DNA of 14,751 bases from Candidatus Iainarchaeum sp. (GCA_017609945.1 JAFCCZ010000013.1:1-14751); one strand, 5' to 3'; positions 1 to 6,812 are shown, counted from the stretch's first letter. Made by a program: numbers and translations. The notes: a model not told the origin generated them from the sequence alone.

Positions 1-359
1 TGTATGTCATTGTCAAGCAGGTCCTCTGCCTTTTTAAGCAGGCTGCCTGCAATTACAACCGCGCTTGTGGTGCCGTCTCCAACCTCTTCGTCCTGGGTTT
101 TGGCGACCTCCACCATCATTTTTCCAATCGGATGGTCAATGCTTATCTCGTCCAGAATTGTGGCGCCGTCGTTTGTAATTGTAACGTCGCCCAAGTCGTC
201 AACAATCATCTTGTCCATCCCCTTTGGGCCAAGTGTTGACTTAACCGCGTTTGCAACTGCTTTCGCGATAAGAATGTTTATCCTTTGCGCGTCCCTTCCG
301 CGCGTTCTTTTGGTGCCCTCTGTCATAAAGACCACGGGCTGCTGTGTAGCTTCAGCCAT
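1..359 (-). CDS. Thermosome subunit (group II chaperonin), N-terminal part
   Basis: This is the first 119 residues of an archaeal thermosome, the ATP-driven cytosolic double-ring chaperonin; the rest lies beyond the left edge, so the gene is partial only because of the window. Visible family signatures are LGPKGMDKM (residues 43-51), TNDGATIL (62-69), a conserved VEVAKTQDEEVGDGTTS stretch (83-99) containing the GDGTT nucleotide-binding motif with its catalytic-type Asp, and the following VVIAG helix. The ATG at 357-359 is supported by a GGAGG Shine-Dalgarno at 370-374, ten bases upstream. The gene appears monocistronic, reading leftward out of the window, with a 172-base upstream region containing a TATA-like box and a direct repeat. 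The family call is very secure; which paralogue (alpha, beta or other) cannot be told from this part. Confidence 0.97.
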   Translation of the reverse strand, partial: MAEATQQPVVFMTEGTKRTRGRDAQRINILIAKAVANAVKSTLGPKGMDKMIVDDLGDVTITNDGATILDEISIDHPIGKMMVEVAKTQDEEVGDGTTSAVVIAGSLLKKAEDLLDNDI

Positions 360-369
360 TTTTATCATT

Positions 370-374
370 CCTCC
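370..374 (-). promoter_or_regulatory. Shine-Dalgarno site of the thermosome gene
   Basis: On the minus strand GGAGG lies ten bases before the thermosome ATG at 359. It matches the anti-SD tail of archaeal 16S rRNA and fixes the start, arguing against the in-frame Met at residue 12. Confidence 0.7.
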
Positions 375-432
375 AAGATATTGCTTATTTTGCTTGTTGT
401 GCTAAAAAAAGCGTTAAAAACAAGTAATATAA

Positions 433-487
433 TTGATGGATATAAACGTTTAAAAAGCTTACTTTTTGATGGATATGTGTGTTTAAA
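433..487. repeat. 33-bp-spaced direct repeat in the thermosome promoter region
   Basis: Two 22-base copies begin at 433 and 466, each reading TTGATGGATAT, then four variable bases, then GTTTAAA; 18 of 22 positions agree. The 33-bp offset is close to three DNA helical turns, so both copies would face the same side of the helix. On the minus strand the left copy contains a TTTATATCC box (about 440-448), a candidate TATA element about 80-90 bases before the thermosome start. A heat-shock regulator or other transcription factor binding site is a plausible reading, but no known operator consensus was recognised. Confidence 0.45.
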
Positions 488-531
488 GCCAAATTAAGCC
501 AGGGGAGCTCAGGTTAATTAAATCCTGTTAA

Positions 532-1233
532 TTAGTCTTCAATGGGTTTTACAACAAGCCCTGTGGAGCTTATCTCTACAGGATGCAGCTTTATGGAGTG
601 GTCTGTTCCGCGCATTTTTATAATGCTCAGAACCCTTTCAAAGCTTATTGCCCGCCTTAGCCTGCCCATAAAGATTAGTCCGTCAAAAATAAAGTCTTCA
701 GGCGAGAACTCAATGCTTTCAAAGTCGGTTTTTCTCTTTTCAGCGGTTACAAGCAATGTGATATTATCCCTTACAAGCATTTCAAGAAGTGACATTACCT
801 TCAGCCTGAAATCCTTAATGTCTGTGGCAAGAATTTCAAACGGGGTTATTGAATCCAGTGCAACCCTTGAAACACCTGCTTTTTTAATGGCTGCGCGCAT
901 CTTGTCCGGCGCTATCTCGCTGCTTCTTGCGATTGGAACCTTTATTATAGTAATCAGGCCGCTTTCCTCATATCTCTCAAAATCCATTCCAAGATCCTTT
1001 GCAAGGCTTCTTACCTTTTCAACGCTTTGCTCGGATGTTATGAAAACGCCTGGTTCCCCGTAGAGCTTTGCCCCGTTGTAGATAAACTGCATTGCAAGAA
1101 TGCTCTTTCCCGCACCTGGCTCACCACTCACAAGAATGCTGCTGTTTTTCTTGAAGCCGTTTATTGCAAAAAGCTCGTCAAGGCCCGGCGTGCCGGTCTT
1201 TATTATTTTTGAGTCTACAACCATTTCTACCAC
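532..1233 (-). CDS. KaiC-like / RecA-superfamily ATPase, single domain
   Basis: A 233-residue single-domain member of the archaeal KaiC/RadA-type P-loop ATPase family. Seen: an N-terminal TGTPGLDEL element typical of KaiC domains (13-21), Walker A GEPGAGKS (37-44), a TSEQ segment (66-69) where cyanobacterial KaiC has the TFEE catalytic glutamates, and a Walker B-like VALDSITP (124-131) with Asp127. These proteins bind and hydrolyse ATP, usually as oligomers, and in archaea are thought to act as signalling or regulatory ATPases; the specific partner is unknown. The start is taken as GTG at 1233, because a TTTAAATAA box (about 1253-1261) lies roughly 24 bases upstream, which would give a leaderless transcript; ATG at 1224 (residue 4) is an alternative. 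No KaiA/KaiB or CheY-type neighbour is present. The family call is secure, the function is not. Confidence 0.88.
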   Translation of the reverse strand: MVEMVVDSKIIKTGTPGLDELFAINGFKKNSSILVSGEPGAGKSILAMQFIYNGAKLYGEPGVFITSEQSVEKVRSLAKDLGMDFERYEESGLITIIKVPIARSSEIAPDKMRAAIKKAGVSRVALDSITPFEILATDIKDFRLKVMSLLEMLVRDNITLLVTAEKRKTDFESIEFSPEDFIFDGLIFMGRLRRAISFERVLSIIKMRGTDHSIKLHPVEISSTGLVVKPIED

Positions 1234-1251
1234 TAAATAAATTATACCTTT

Positions 1252-1262
1252 ATTATTTAAAT
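1252..1262 (-). promoter_or_regulatory. TATA-like box for the KaiC-like gene
   Basis: On the minus strand TTTAAATAA lies about 24 bases before the GTG at 1233. This is the usual distance from an archaeal TATA box to the transcription start, so the mRNA would begin at or next to the start codon. Confidence 0.4.
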
Positions 1263-1275
1263 TACTTGCTATTGG

Positions 1276-1650
1276 CTATAGTAACACCTTGATAAGTGAC
1301 ACAGCATAAACCAAAAGGGCAATTATTAGGAAAATGTGGTGTGTCCTAAAGTAAAACTCTGCCTTGTACTCCAGTCCTTTGGCCCAGCCAAGGAATTCTC
1401 TTGCTCTTTGCACGGCGTCTATTGCCGCACCAAGAGGGTAAAGCGCTGCTGTAAGTGCAAACGCAATTCCAATTACCGCATAGTAAACTGTCCTGTGTTC
1501 GCAAACCTTTGCCCGCTTTGGCAGGTAATCGCTTATCACCATCAACACAAAAAGCGTTCTCAAGATAAACGTGTCAATTGCTGATTCAACCCTGTTTTTT
1601 GCCAGATCCTCCATTTTCAATAGTCGATGTTGTACCCTGTAGAAAAACAT
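1276..1650 (-). CDS. Small membrane protein of unknown function
   Basis: A 124-residue protein that I do not recognise. Two clear hydrophobic helices are visible, about residues 56-74 and 105-123, and a third weaker hydrophobic amphipathic stretch at about 27-40. The charged linker (AVQRAREFLGWAKGLEYKAE) and the N-terminal segment carry many Lys/Arg residues and would probably face the cytoplasm. The start ATG at 1650 is supported by GGAG seven bases upstream (1658-1661), with GGTG immediately adjacent. A TATA-like TATTTAAAC (minus strand, about 1721-1730) lies upstream. The gene sits 42 bases upstream of the KaiC-like gene, which appears to have its own TATA box, so a shared operon is uncertain. 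It is probably a real gene because of its good start context and coherent helix pattern. Confidence 0.65.
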   Translation of the reverse strand: MFFYRVQHRLLKMEDLAKNRVESAIDTFILRTLFVLMVISDYLPKRAKVCEHRTVYYAVIGIAFALTAALYPLGAAIDAVQRAREFLGWAKGLEYKAEFYFRTHHIFLIIALLVYAVSLIKVLL

Positions 1651-1813
1651 TTCACCACTCCTAAAAATTTTCCCAAAAATTAGTTTAATTGTTGGGGTTG
1701 ACTTAAAAGAAGAAATAAAAGTTTAAATACCTTTCCCCAGTTTTGGAAAAATTCCGATGGTTTTATTTAGAGTCTCCGCATGTTCCCGGCCGCGTGGTTT
1801 GTTTTGCCCACAG

Positions 1814-2605
1814 CTATTTCACAAACTTTCTCTCAACTTCACTTACCAGCACGTCACAGCTTAGCTTTACGGCCTCAAGCTGCTTTATGATGCGGACCTT
1901 TTCGATCTCTATCTCGCCAATGCTTTCGTAGGTTTCAATTGCCTCCCTGAACATTCCGCCGTCAACGTAATTGTACTTGTGGGAGTTCATCTTACCTGCA
2001 ATTGCCTTAACTAGCTTTCCTGCCCAGATGTTCAGCCCCTTTTTTACCGGCCCCTTTATCTGCTTGCCCTCGCTTAGGTGCATCCTCAGCTTGTTTGTGA
2101 TTGTTGCCTTTGGGAAAGGCAGCTTGTCGCCCTCAAATTTGAGCGAGGCAACCTTCTTCTTTGAGCCCTTGTCAATCTCTTCAATCAGCTTGTCGCAGTC
2201 CTCCTGAATTTTCTTCAGGCCGCCTGACAGCGCTTTCCTTTCAGAGTCAATTTCCTGAATGCTTTCGTAGGGTGCGATGGCTTCCTTCAGCATTTCGTAA
2301 TTCACAAAGGTGTAGGGTTGTGAGTCCATTTTCTCAGCAACGCGCTGAATCATCTTGCCGACCCAGACATTCATCTCGTCCTTTACCTGGCCCTTTATCT
2401 GCTTGCCCTTTGCAAGGTGCTCGCGAAGCCTGTTTGTGATCGTTGCGCGTGGAAATGGCAGTTCTTTTTCGTCCCTTTCGGGAGCAGTTGTTTCCTGCAC
2501 TTCTTCCTGCTCTTCTTGCGCTTCCTCTTGAGTTTCCTGCGTCCCTGCTTGTTCTTCCTGCCCTTCCTGGGCAGGCTTCTTTTGGATTTTTTCCTCTCCA
2601 GCCAT
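1814..2605 (-). CDS. Doublet histone-fold-like protein with coiled-coil segments
   Basis: A 263-residue protein built as a tandem duplication. After an acidic, Gln/Glu-rich disordered N-terminus (about 12-48), unit 1 (49-147) and unit 2 (162-260) both start LPFP[RK]ATITN, continue with a KGKQIKG element and a long helix, then an EAI.(P/T)YESI helix, and end in a charged heptad-like helix. The short helix, long helix, short helix pattern and length of about 62 residues align naturally with archaeal histones (LPIAPVGRI...AERVS...). I infer a histone fold followed by a coiled coil, duplicated in one chain, so the role would be DNA binding or chromatin architecture. Start: ATG at 2605 is chosen over the upstream in-frame ATG at 2629 because GGGGGTG lies about eight bases before it. 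The two-repeat structure is seen directly; the histone assignment is inference and remote. A different helical DNA- or protein-binding domain is the alternative. Confidence 0.75.
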   Translation of the reverse strand: MAGEEKIQKKPAQEGQEEQAGTQETQEEAQEEQEEVQETTAPERDEKELPFPRATITNRLREHLAKGKQIKGQVKDEMNVWVGKMIQRVAEKMDSQPYTFVNYEMLKEAIAPYESIQEIDSERKALSGGLKKIQEDCDKLIEEIDKGSKKKVASLKFEGDKLPFPKATITNKLRMHLSEGKQIKGPVKKGLNIWAGKLVKAIAGKMNSHKYNYVDGGMFREAIETYESIGEIEIEKVRIIKQLEAVKLSCDVLVSEVERKFVK

Positions 2606-2683
2606 AACTAAAGCACCCCCTAAGTTCAAAATTCAGTGTCCAACCCCTAAAATTTGCTTAATTATTTGGGGCAGCGAACAGAT

Positions 2684-2694
2684 TTTAAACCCTT
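2684..2694 (-). promoter_or_regulatory. Possible TATA box for the histone-like gene
   Basis: On the minus strand GGTTTAAAATC lies upstream of the 2605 start and would place transcription near 2660, giving a leader of about 55 bases. A second candidate, AAATAATTAA at about 2656-2666, would give a shorter leader. Either is only a composition-based guess. Confidence 0.25.
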
Positions 2695-2755
2695 TCCCGC
2701 TGTTTTCACAAGGCCCGCAATCTTGCCTTTCTAATCCCTCTTTTTTAAATTATTT

Positions 2756-2767
2756 CTTTATATAATG
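2756..2767 (+). promoter_or_regulatory. TATA-like box for the GT2 gene
   Basis: CTTTATATAATG is centred about 27 bases before the GTG at 2790. Transcription would start near 2786-2790, giving a leaderless or very short-leader mRNA for the glycosyltransferase. Confidence 0.45.
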
Positions 2768-2789
2768 ATAATATAGGGAATTTTTTGGG

Positions 2790-3680
2790 GTGCTTTGGGT
2801 GACTTCTCCACTGGTTTCGGTTGTAATTCCCGTTCACAACGGGGAAAAGACTTTGAGAAAGTGCCTTGAGTCTGTTTCAAACCAGACCTATGGCAACTAT
2901 TCAATAATTGTGGTTGACAACAATTCAAGCGACGGCACAAAGGCCATAATTCAGGAGTTCCAGAGGAAGAACCCGAATCTGAGTTACATTTTTGAGCCAA
3001 GGCAGGGCAGGGCAATCGCAAGGAACGCTGGAATTAACTCTGCGGAAGGAAGCGTTATTGCGATGACTGACTCTGACTGCATTGTCCCAGAGAACTGGAT
3101 TGAGGAATTGGTTGCCCCAATAGTGCATGATAAAGAGTCTGCGGTGATGGGTTTTGAGTACAGCCTGGCTGGAAATTTTTGGGCAGGGAACGTGCAGCAG
3201 GATGAGAACGAGTGGGTGCAGCGCAACCTTGAAGGCAGGTACGTTAACACAATTGATTCAAAAAATTTTGCAATCAAGGCGCCGCTAATGAAAAAACTGA
3301 TGTTTGACGCCAATTTGAAGAGGTGCATTGACATTGACCTTGCGTTAAGGTTGGGAGAGTTCTCAAGAGTAAGGTTTCTTCCCTTGGTTAAGGTTGGGCA
3401 TTTGCACCCTGATTCGTTTTGGAAAACATTTGCGGTAAACTTTGACAAGGCCTACTGGCACGGCAAGCTCCACAGAAAGCACAAGAAGTTGGGGCTGGTA
3501 AGCGGCCGCCTGTCTGAAATAAGTTCGGTTGGAAAGATTCCATTGGCAATTTCAAGAAAAATTTCCGAAACCGCCGGCATGCCATTGAGGCGGAGATTTT
3601 TCTTGCTTGTAAGGGGCCTGGCCTGGACAATGGGTTTGGTCTGGTCAAGGGCGGAAGGCCTTTTGGCGGGACGATTCTAA
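2790..3680 (+). CDS. GT2 family glycosyltransferase (GT-A fold)
   Basis: A 296-residue inverting-type nucleotide-sugar glycosyltransferase. The N-terminal Rossmann-like half shows SVVIPVHNGEKTLRKCLESV (10-29), VVDNNSSDGT (41-50), QGRAIARNAGI (72-82) and the metal/nucleotide-binding DxD motif in TDSDC (Asp94, Asp96). A DSKNFAI segment (156-162) and CIDIDLALR (179-187) follow, corresponding to the acceptor/catalytic-base region. The basic C-terminus and a hydrophobic helix (about 266-284) suggest membrane association without a clear multi-pass domain. GTG at 2790 fits a TATA box about 27 bases upstream; GTG at 2799 is an equally good start, since GGGGTG (2787-2792) lies six bases before it. The 3' end overlaps the convergent GT4 gene by three bases. 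The sugar donor and acceptor cannot be deduced; the context points to surface-glycan assembly. Confidence 0.93.
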   Translation: MLWVTSPLVSVVIPVHNGEKTLRKCLESVSNQTYGNYSIIVVDNNSSDGTKAIIQEFQRKNPNLSYIFEPRQGRAIARNAGINSAEGSVIAMTDSDCIVPENWIEELVAPIVHDKESAVMGFEYSLAGNFWAGNVQQDENEWVQRNLEGRYVNTIDSKNFAIKAPLMKKLMFDANLKRCIDIDLALRLGEFSRVRFLPLVKVGHLHPDSFWKTFAVNFDKAYWHGKLHRKHKKLGLVSGRLSEISSVGKIPLAISRKISETAGMPLRRRFFLLVRGLAWTMGLVWSRAEGLLAGRF

Positions 3681-4774
3681 ACAGAGCCTAAATTCCGCTC
3701 TTTGATTTTGCTCTCCACAAAAGACTTTATTTCTTTCCTAAATCTCTTCGCGGAGAATTGTTCCGCATTCTCCCTAAGGTCTGTCTGCTTGAACGCCATG
3801 CTCTCAAATTCCCTCACAGCCCCCGCCAGCGCGTCCGCTGTCTGCTCCTTAAAAAAGTGCCCGGTCTTTCCCTCAACAACCGTTTCAAGTGCTCCGCCCC
3901 CAGCAAAGGCGATTACAGGTCTGCCGCAGGCCTGCGCCTCAACCGCGGTTATTCCAAAATCTTCAGCCTGCGGAAAAACCAGTGCCTTACAGTTGCGATA
4001 GTACTCCCTCAGCTGGCTGTTGTCAACGCCTCCAACAAACCTTATGTTGCCGCAGGCCCCTGCCGCCCTCTGCAATTCGGCAGAGGCCCTTCCCTCGCCC
4101 ACAACAACAAGCGGCTTTCCAAGTTCCTTAAACGCTTCAATTGCCAAATCAATTCTCTTGAACGGAACAAGCCTTGAAACCACAAGATAGAAATCCCCGG
4201 CTGTCTTTTTTCCGGGGGTGAAGAATTTGGTGTCAACTGGGGGGCAAATCACGGTTGAGTCCCTGCCATAAAACTCCAGTATCCTTTTCTTGACCTCTTT
4301 GGAGTTTGCGACAAAGTAATCCACGCTCCCAAACCTTTTGTCCCAATACCTTAGCGCGGCTAAAAAAGCGCCAAGCAGGATTCTAAGCGGCAGTGGCTTT
4401 CTTTTCAGGAACCCCTCTTTCAGGTGCCAGGCGTATCTGAAGGGAGTGTGGCAGTAGCAGATGTGCAGCGCGCTTTTCGGCTTTCTGAAATTTTTTATGA
4501 ACGAGTGGTGGCTGCTGATTATAAGGTTTGCATTAAGTTTTGTTGCGGAAACGGCAAGCGGGAAAAGGAATGCAAAGGCAGGATAATTCTTTTTGTCGAG
4601 AATTATTTTCTGCAGTACAGAGGTCTTTGCTTTCAACTTCCTATTGAAGGCAATCGTGTTGTCTTTGAAGAGGCAGAATATCTCGGCCTTGCTGAAAACC
4701 TTTGCCAGCTGCTCAAGCACTTTTTCGCTCCCGCCAGGGCTGGCCAGGTAATCGTGTGCAATAATTGTTTTCAT
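3677..4774 (-). CDS. GT4 family glycosyltransferase (GT-B fold)
   Basis: A 365-residue retaining glycosyltransferase resembling WbaZ-type mannosyl/hexosyltransferases of group 1. The N-terminal acceptor domain has the HDYLASPGGSEKV element (7-19) and CYCHTPFRYAW (107-116), typical of this subgroup. The C-terminal donor domain has SRLVPFKRIDLAIEAF (200-215), VVVGEG (223-228), and an E-x7-E motif in EDFGITAVE (Glu271, Glu279) that contacts the nucleotide sugar. The ATG at 4774 has no SD but lies about 25-30 bases after a TTATTTAATA box, consistent with leaderless translation. The gene follows the phosphoglycosyl transferase in the same direction with a 46-base gap that holds an inverted repeat. 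The likely role is adding a sugar to a lipid-linked or surface glycan on the cytosolic face; the exact specificity is unknown. Confidence 0.94.
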   Translation of the reverse strand: MKTIIAHDYLASPGGSEKVLEQLAKVFSKAEIFCLFKDNTIAFNRKLKAKTSVLQKIILDKKNYPAFAFLFPLAVSATKLNANLIISSHHSFIKNFRKPKSALHICYCHTPFRYAWHLKEGFLKRKPLPLRILLGAFLAALRYWDKRFGSVDYFVANSKEVKKRILEFYGRDSTVICPPVDTKFFTPGKKTAGDFYLVVSRLVPFKRIDLAIEAFKELGKPLVVVGEGRASAELQRAAGACGNIRFVGGVDNSQLREYYRNCKALVFPQAEDFGITAVEAQACGRPVIAFAGGGALETVVEGKTGHFFKEQTADALAGAVREFESMAFKQTDLRENAEQFSAKRFRKEIKSFVESKIKERNLGSV

Positions 4775-4784
4775 GCACTTAAAT

Positions 4785-4823
4785 TAGCCGCCGACATTAT
4801 TAAATAATTTTAATTGGCGGCTA
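4785..4823. repeat. Inverted repeat framing the GT4 promoter
   Basis: TAGCCGCC (4785-4792) and GGCGGCTA (4816-4823) form a perfect 8-bp inverted repeat around a 23-base AT-rich core that holds the minus-strand TATTTAATAATG box of the GT4 gene. The right arm covers the stop codon of the sugar-transferase gene. It could be an operator, or in RNA a hairpin at the end of the upstream transcript; no T-run typical of a terminator follows directly. Confidence 0.45.
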
Positions 4824-5462
4824 GTGACGATGGGGTTTCTTTGCCTTGTGCAATATCTTTGCGATTATGCTGTGCAGCATATGGCTCACGGTTTTCCACA
4901 CGATATTAACGTCAAGCGCAAATGAAACGTTTTCGTTGTACATAAGGTCAAGCCTTATCCAGTCGACAAAGATCATTTTGTGGGCCCCGCTTACCGCCCA
5001 AAGTGAGGTTATGCCCGGCTTTCCCTCAAAGCGCGCCATCTGCCAGTCTTCGTATTTCTTCACCTCGCTTGGGATCGGCGGCCTGAAACCAACAAAGCTC
5101 ATTTCACCCCTCAGAACATTCCAGAACTGCGGGAGTTCGTCCAGGCTTGTGTGCGCCAGGAACTTCCCAAACGGAGTAAGCCTGGGATCGTTTGAAATTT
5201 TGAACACAGGCCCGTCAACCTCGTTAAGATACCTTATCTTTGGCAGCATTTTCTCCGCGCCCTTTACCATTGTCCTGAACTTGTAGAACGTGAAAGTTTT
5301 TTGGCCGCACCCAACTCTTTTTTGCCTGTAAATGGCCGGGCCTGGGGAGCCAAGTTTGATGAGCAGGGCAATCAAGAGTATTAGCGGTGAGAGCAGAACA
5401 AGGAGTATTGCGGCAAAAACGAAATCAATTGCCCTCTTAATTGCAAGGTAATTTTTCCCCAT
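4821..5462 (-). CDS. Monotopic phosphoglycosyl transferase (bacterial-type sugar transferase, PF02397-like)
   Basis: A compact enzyme of 213 residues that would transfer a sugar-phosphate from a UDP-sugar to polyprenol phosphate, the first membrane step of glycan assembly. Numbering from the ATG: basic KRAIDF (9-14) leads into a hydrophobic membrane segment (about 15-36) containing the SP kink of re-entrant helices. GSPGPAIYRQKRVG (38-51), FTFYKFRTM (57-65), the catalytic Asp-Glu pair in SLDELPQFWN (D108, E109), RGEMSFVGFRPP (118-129) and KPGITSLWAVSG (148-159) follow, all hallmarks of the family. Length matches minimal PglC/WbaP-C-terminal types, with no extra N-terminal domain. ATG at 5462 is preferred; GTG at 5477, about 25 bases after a TTTAAGG box, is possible. 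The usual GR after VSG is replaced by AH. The flanking glycosyltransferases support an initiating role. Confidence 0.95.
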   Translation of the reverse strand: MGKNYLAIKRAIDFVFAAILLVLLSPLILLIALLIKLGSPGPAIYRQKRVGCGQKTFTFYKFRTMVKGAEKMLPKIRYLNEVDGPVFKISNDPRLTPFGKFLAHTSLDELPQFWNVLRGEMSFVGFRPPIPSEVKKYEDWQMARFEGKPGITSLWAVSGAHKMIFVDWIRLDLMYNENVSFALDVNIVWKTVSHMLHSIIAKILHKAKKPHRH

Positions 5463-5576
5463 GCCATCCCCCAGCACCTTAATCCCGGCAAAGCCTTAAA
5501 GTGTTTACTGTGCGGCTCTGGCCTTGCAAAACGCAATTCTCTTGGGGCAGAGCACTTTGTTTTTAAAGATTTTCAA

Positions 5577-5607
5577 CCGCAAGTTTTAATTAAGGGGAAA
5601 ATTGCGG
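5577..5607. repeat. Inverted repeat in the radical SAM leader/promoter
   Basis: CCGCAA-G-TTTT (5577-5587) and AAAATTGCGG (5598-5607) pair as a 10-bp stem with one bulged G and a ten-base loop. The TTTTAATTAA core between the arms is a candidate TATA box for the radical SAM gene starting at 5634. It may be an operator or an RNA hairpin in the 5' leader. If the TTTTTAAAG at about 5560 is the true TATA box, only the second half would be transcribed. Confidence 0.4.
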
Positions 5608-5633
5608 AGAATTTGTTTTTTTGGTGGCTTGTT

Positions 5634-6812
5634 ATGAAGAAGGGCAATGTTAAAGAGTGGTCTCCCGCAAAAAAGTGGAATCCTTTCAACAGCTACAAGC
5701 TTCTTGCGCAGGTTTACCGCTGGCGCCTCATTGAGGAGGGCAAAAAAATCCCTCAACCCGCACTTGTTACAGTTGACCCAATCAACTTGTGCAATCTCAA
5801 ATGCTCGTGGTGCAACGCCAACTACATTCTCAAAGAAAACCAGGGAATGATTTCAAGGGCGTCGCTTCTGAAGCTTGCCGATTTTTTGTCCGAGTGGAAC
5901 GGATCCTCCAAGTGGGACAAGGGAGTTGACGCAATCTGCATTGCAGGCGGCGGCGAGCCGCTGATGAACCCGCACGTTGGGGAATTTATTGAAAAGTGCG
6001 TTGGGAACGGCGTTGAAGTTGGAATAGTAACCAACGGGACCCTTATTGACAAGTTTATTGAGCCGCTGTCAAAGATTACTTTGGTTGGTGTTTCAATTGA
6101 CGCCGGAACAAGGGAAACCTTCACTGAGCTGAAAAAGGTTGACCTGTTTGAGAGGACAATCGGCAACATAAAGCAGCTTGTTGATTACAGCAGGGAGAAC
6201 AAGACAAGGCTTTCGCTCAAGCGGCAGGGGTACGGGGTTTCCTACAAGTACCTTCTGCACCCGAAAAACATTCCGGAAATTTACGAGGCGGCAAAAATCG
6301 CAAAGCAGATGGGGTGCAAGAACTTCCACATGCGCCCTGTTGGAATTCCATGGTCTGACATTAAGAACGAATCAAAAAAGGAGTTTTATTCCTTTGATGA
6401 AAGGGCTATGGAGGAATTTGCAAAGCAAACGAAAATGGCGCGAGAGCTTGAGGACGAAAACTTTGGCGTGTTTGGCGTAACCCACAAGTTTGACAACAGC
6501 TTTAACCCTGCAAACCTTTTCAAGCACTGCTACGCGGTTTTTATGACCGGCGTTTTCATGCCAGGCAGTGACGGCAATGAGGACAACGTTAATTTTGGGC
6601 TCTGCTGTGACCGAAGGGGAGACAAAGGATTGTTGCTTGAGGAAAACGTAACTGATCTAAGCAAGGTGTCTGAGAGCTGGGGAAGCAAAAAGCACTGGGG
6701 CATTTTCAGGAACCTGAGCATAAAGTCCTGCCCGCGCTGCACCTACCAGCCCCACAACCAGATTTTCGAGCACGTAATTAAGGACGATTCAATGACCTAC
6801 AAGTTCATTTGA
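5634..6812 (+). CDS. Radical SAM enzyme with cysteine-rich (SPASM/twitch-like) C-terminus
   Basis: A 392-residue radical S-adenosylmethionine protein. Numbering from the ATG at 5634: the [4Fe-4S]-SAM motif CNLKCSWC gives Cys53, Cys57 and Cys60; GGGEP (105-109) is the SAM-binding GGE-type motif; IVTNGT and VSIDAG mark later barrel strands. The C-terminus has further cysteines in KHCYAVF, GLCCDRRG and SCPRCTY, arranged like the auxiliary cluster of SPASM or twitch domains. The enzyme would do 5'-deoxyadenosyl-radical chemistry; the substrate is not deducible, but every neighbour is a glycan gene, so modification of a sugar or of a glycan-linked peptide is plausible (inference). Start: GGTGG (5623-5627) lies six bases before ATG 5634, ruling out the longer TTG reading from 5613. 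The 3' end overlaps the convergent fusion gene by eight bases. Confidence 0.92.
   Translation: MKKGNVKEWSPAKKWNPFNSYKLLAQVYRWRLIEEGKKIPQPALVTVDPINLCNLKCSWCNANYILKENQGMISRASLLKLADFLSEWNGSSKWDKGVDAICIAGGGEPLMNPHVGEFIEKCVGNGVEVGIVTNGTLIDKFIEPLSKITLVGVSIDAGTRETFTELKKVDLFERTIGNIKQLVDYSRENKTRLSLKRQGYGVSYKYLLHPKNIPEIYEAAKIAKQMGCKNFHMRPVGIPWSDIKNESKKEFYSFDERAMEEFAKQTKMARELEDENFGVFGVTHKFDNSFNPANLFKHCYAVFMTGVFMPGSDGNEDNVNFGLCCDRRGDKGLLLEENVTDLSKVSESWGSKKHWGIFRNLSIKSCPRCTYQPHNQIFEHVIKDDSMTYKFI

Noticed and set aside
513..535. Repeated GTTAATTA next to the KaiC-like stop codon
   Set aside because: A short AT-rich duplication expected by chance in this sequence; no terminator or binding-site pattern.
542..1063. 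Long open frame on the plus strand opposite the KaiC-like gene
   Set aside because: It is a shadow of the minus-strand gene, with Ser/Leu/Ile-rich composition, no motifs and no SD.
2644..2671. Imperfect inverted repeat CCCC-T-AAA/TTTGGGG upstream of the histone-like gene
   Set aside because: Only seven paired bases with a bulge in AT-rich DNA; too weak to list beside the two better inverted repeats.
2984..3448. 154-codon minus-strand frame inside the GT2 gene
   Set aside because: The plus-strand frame carries clear GT2 motifs across the same bases; the antisense frame shows no domain or start context.
3677..3680. Overlap of convergent gene ends as a sign of frameshift or pseudogene
   Set aside because: Both proteins have complete family-length C-termini; short convergent overlaps are normal in compact genomes, as also at 6805-6812.
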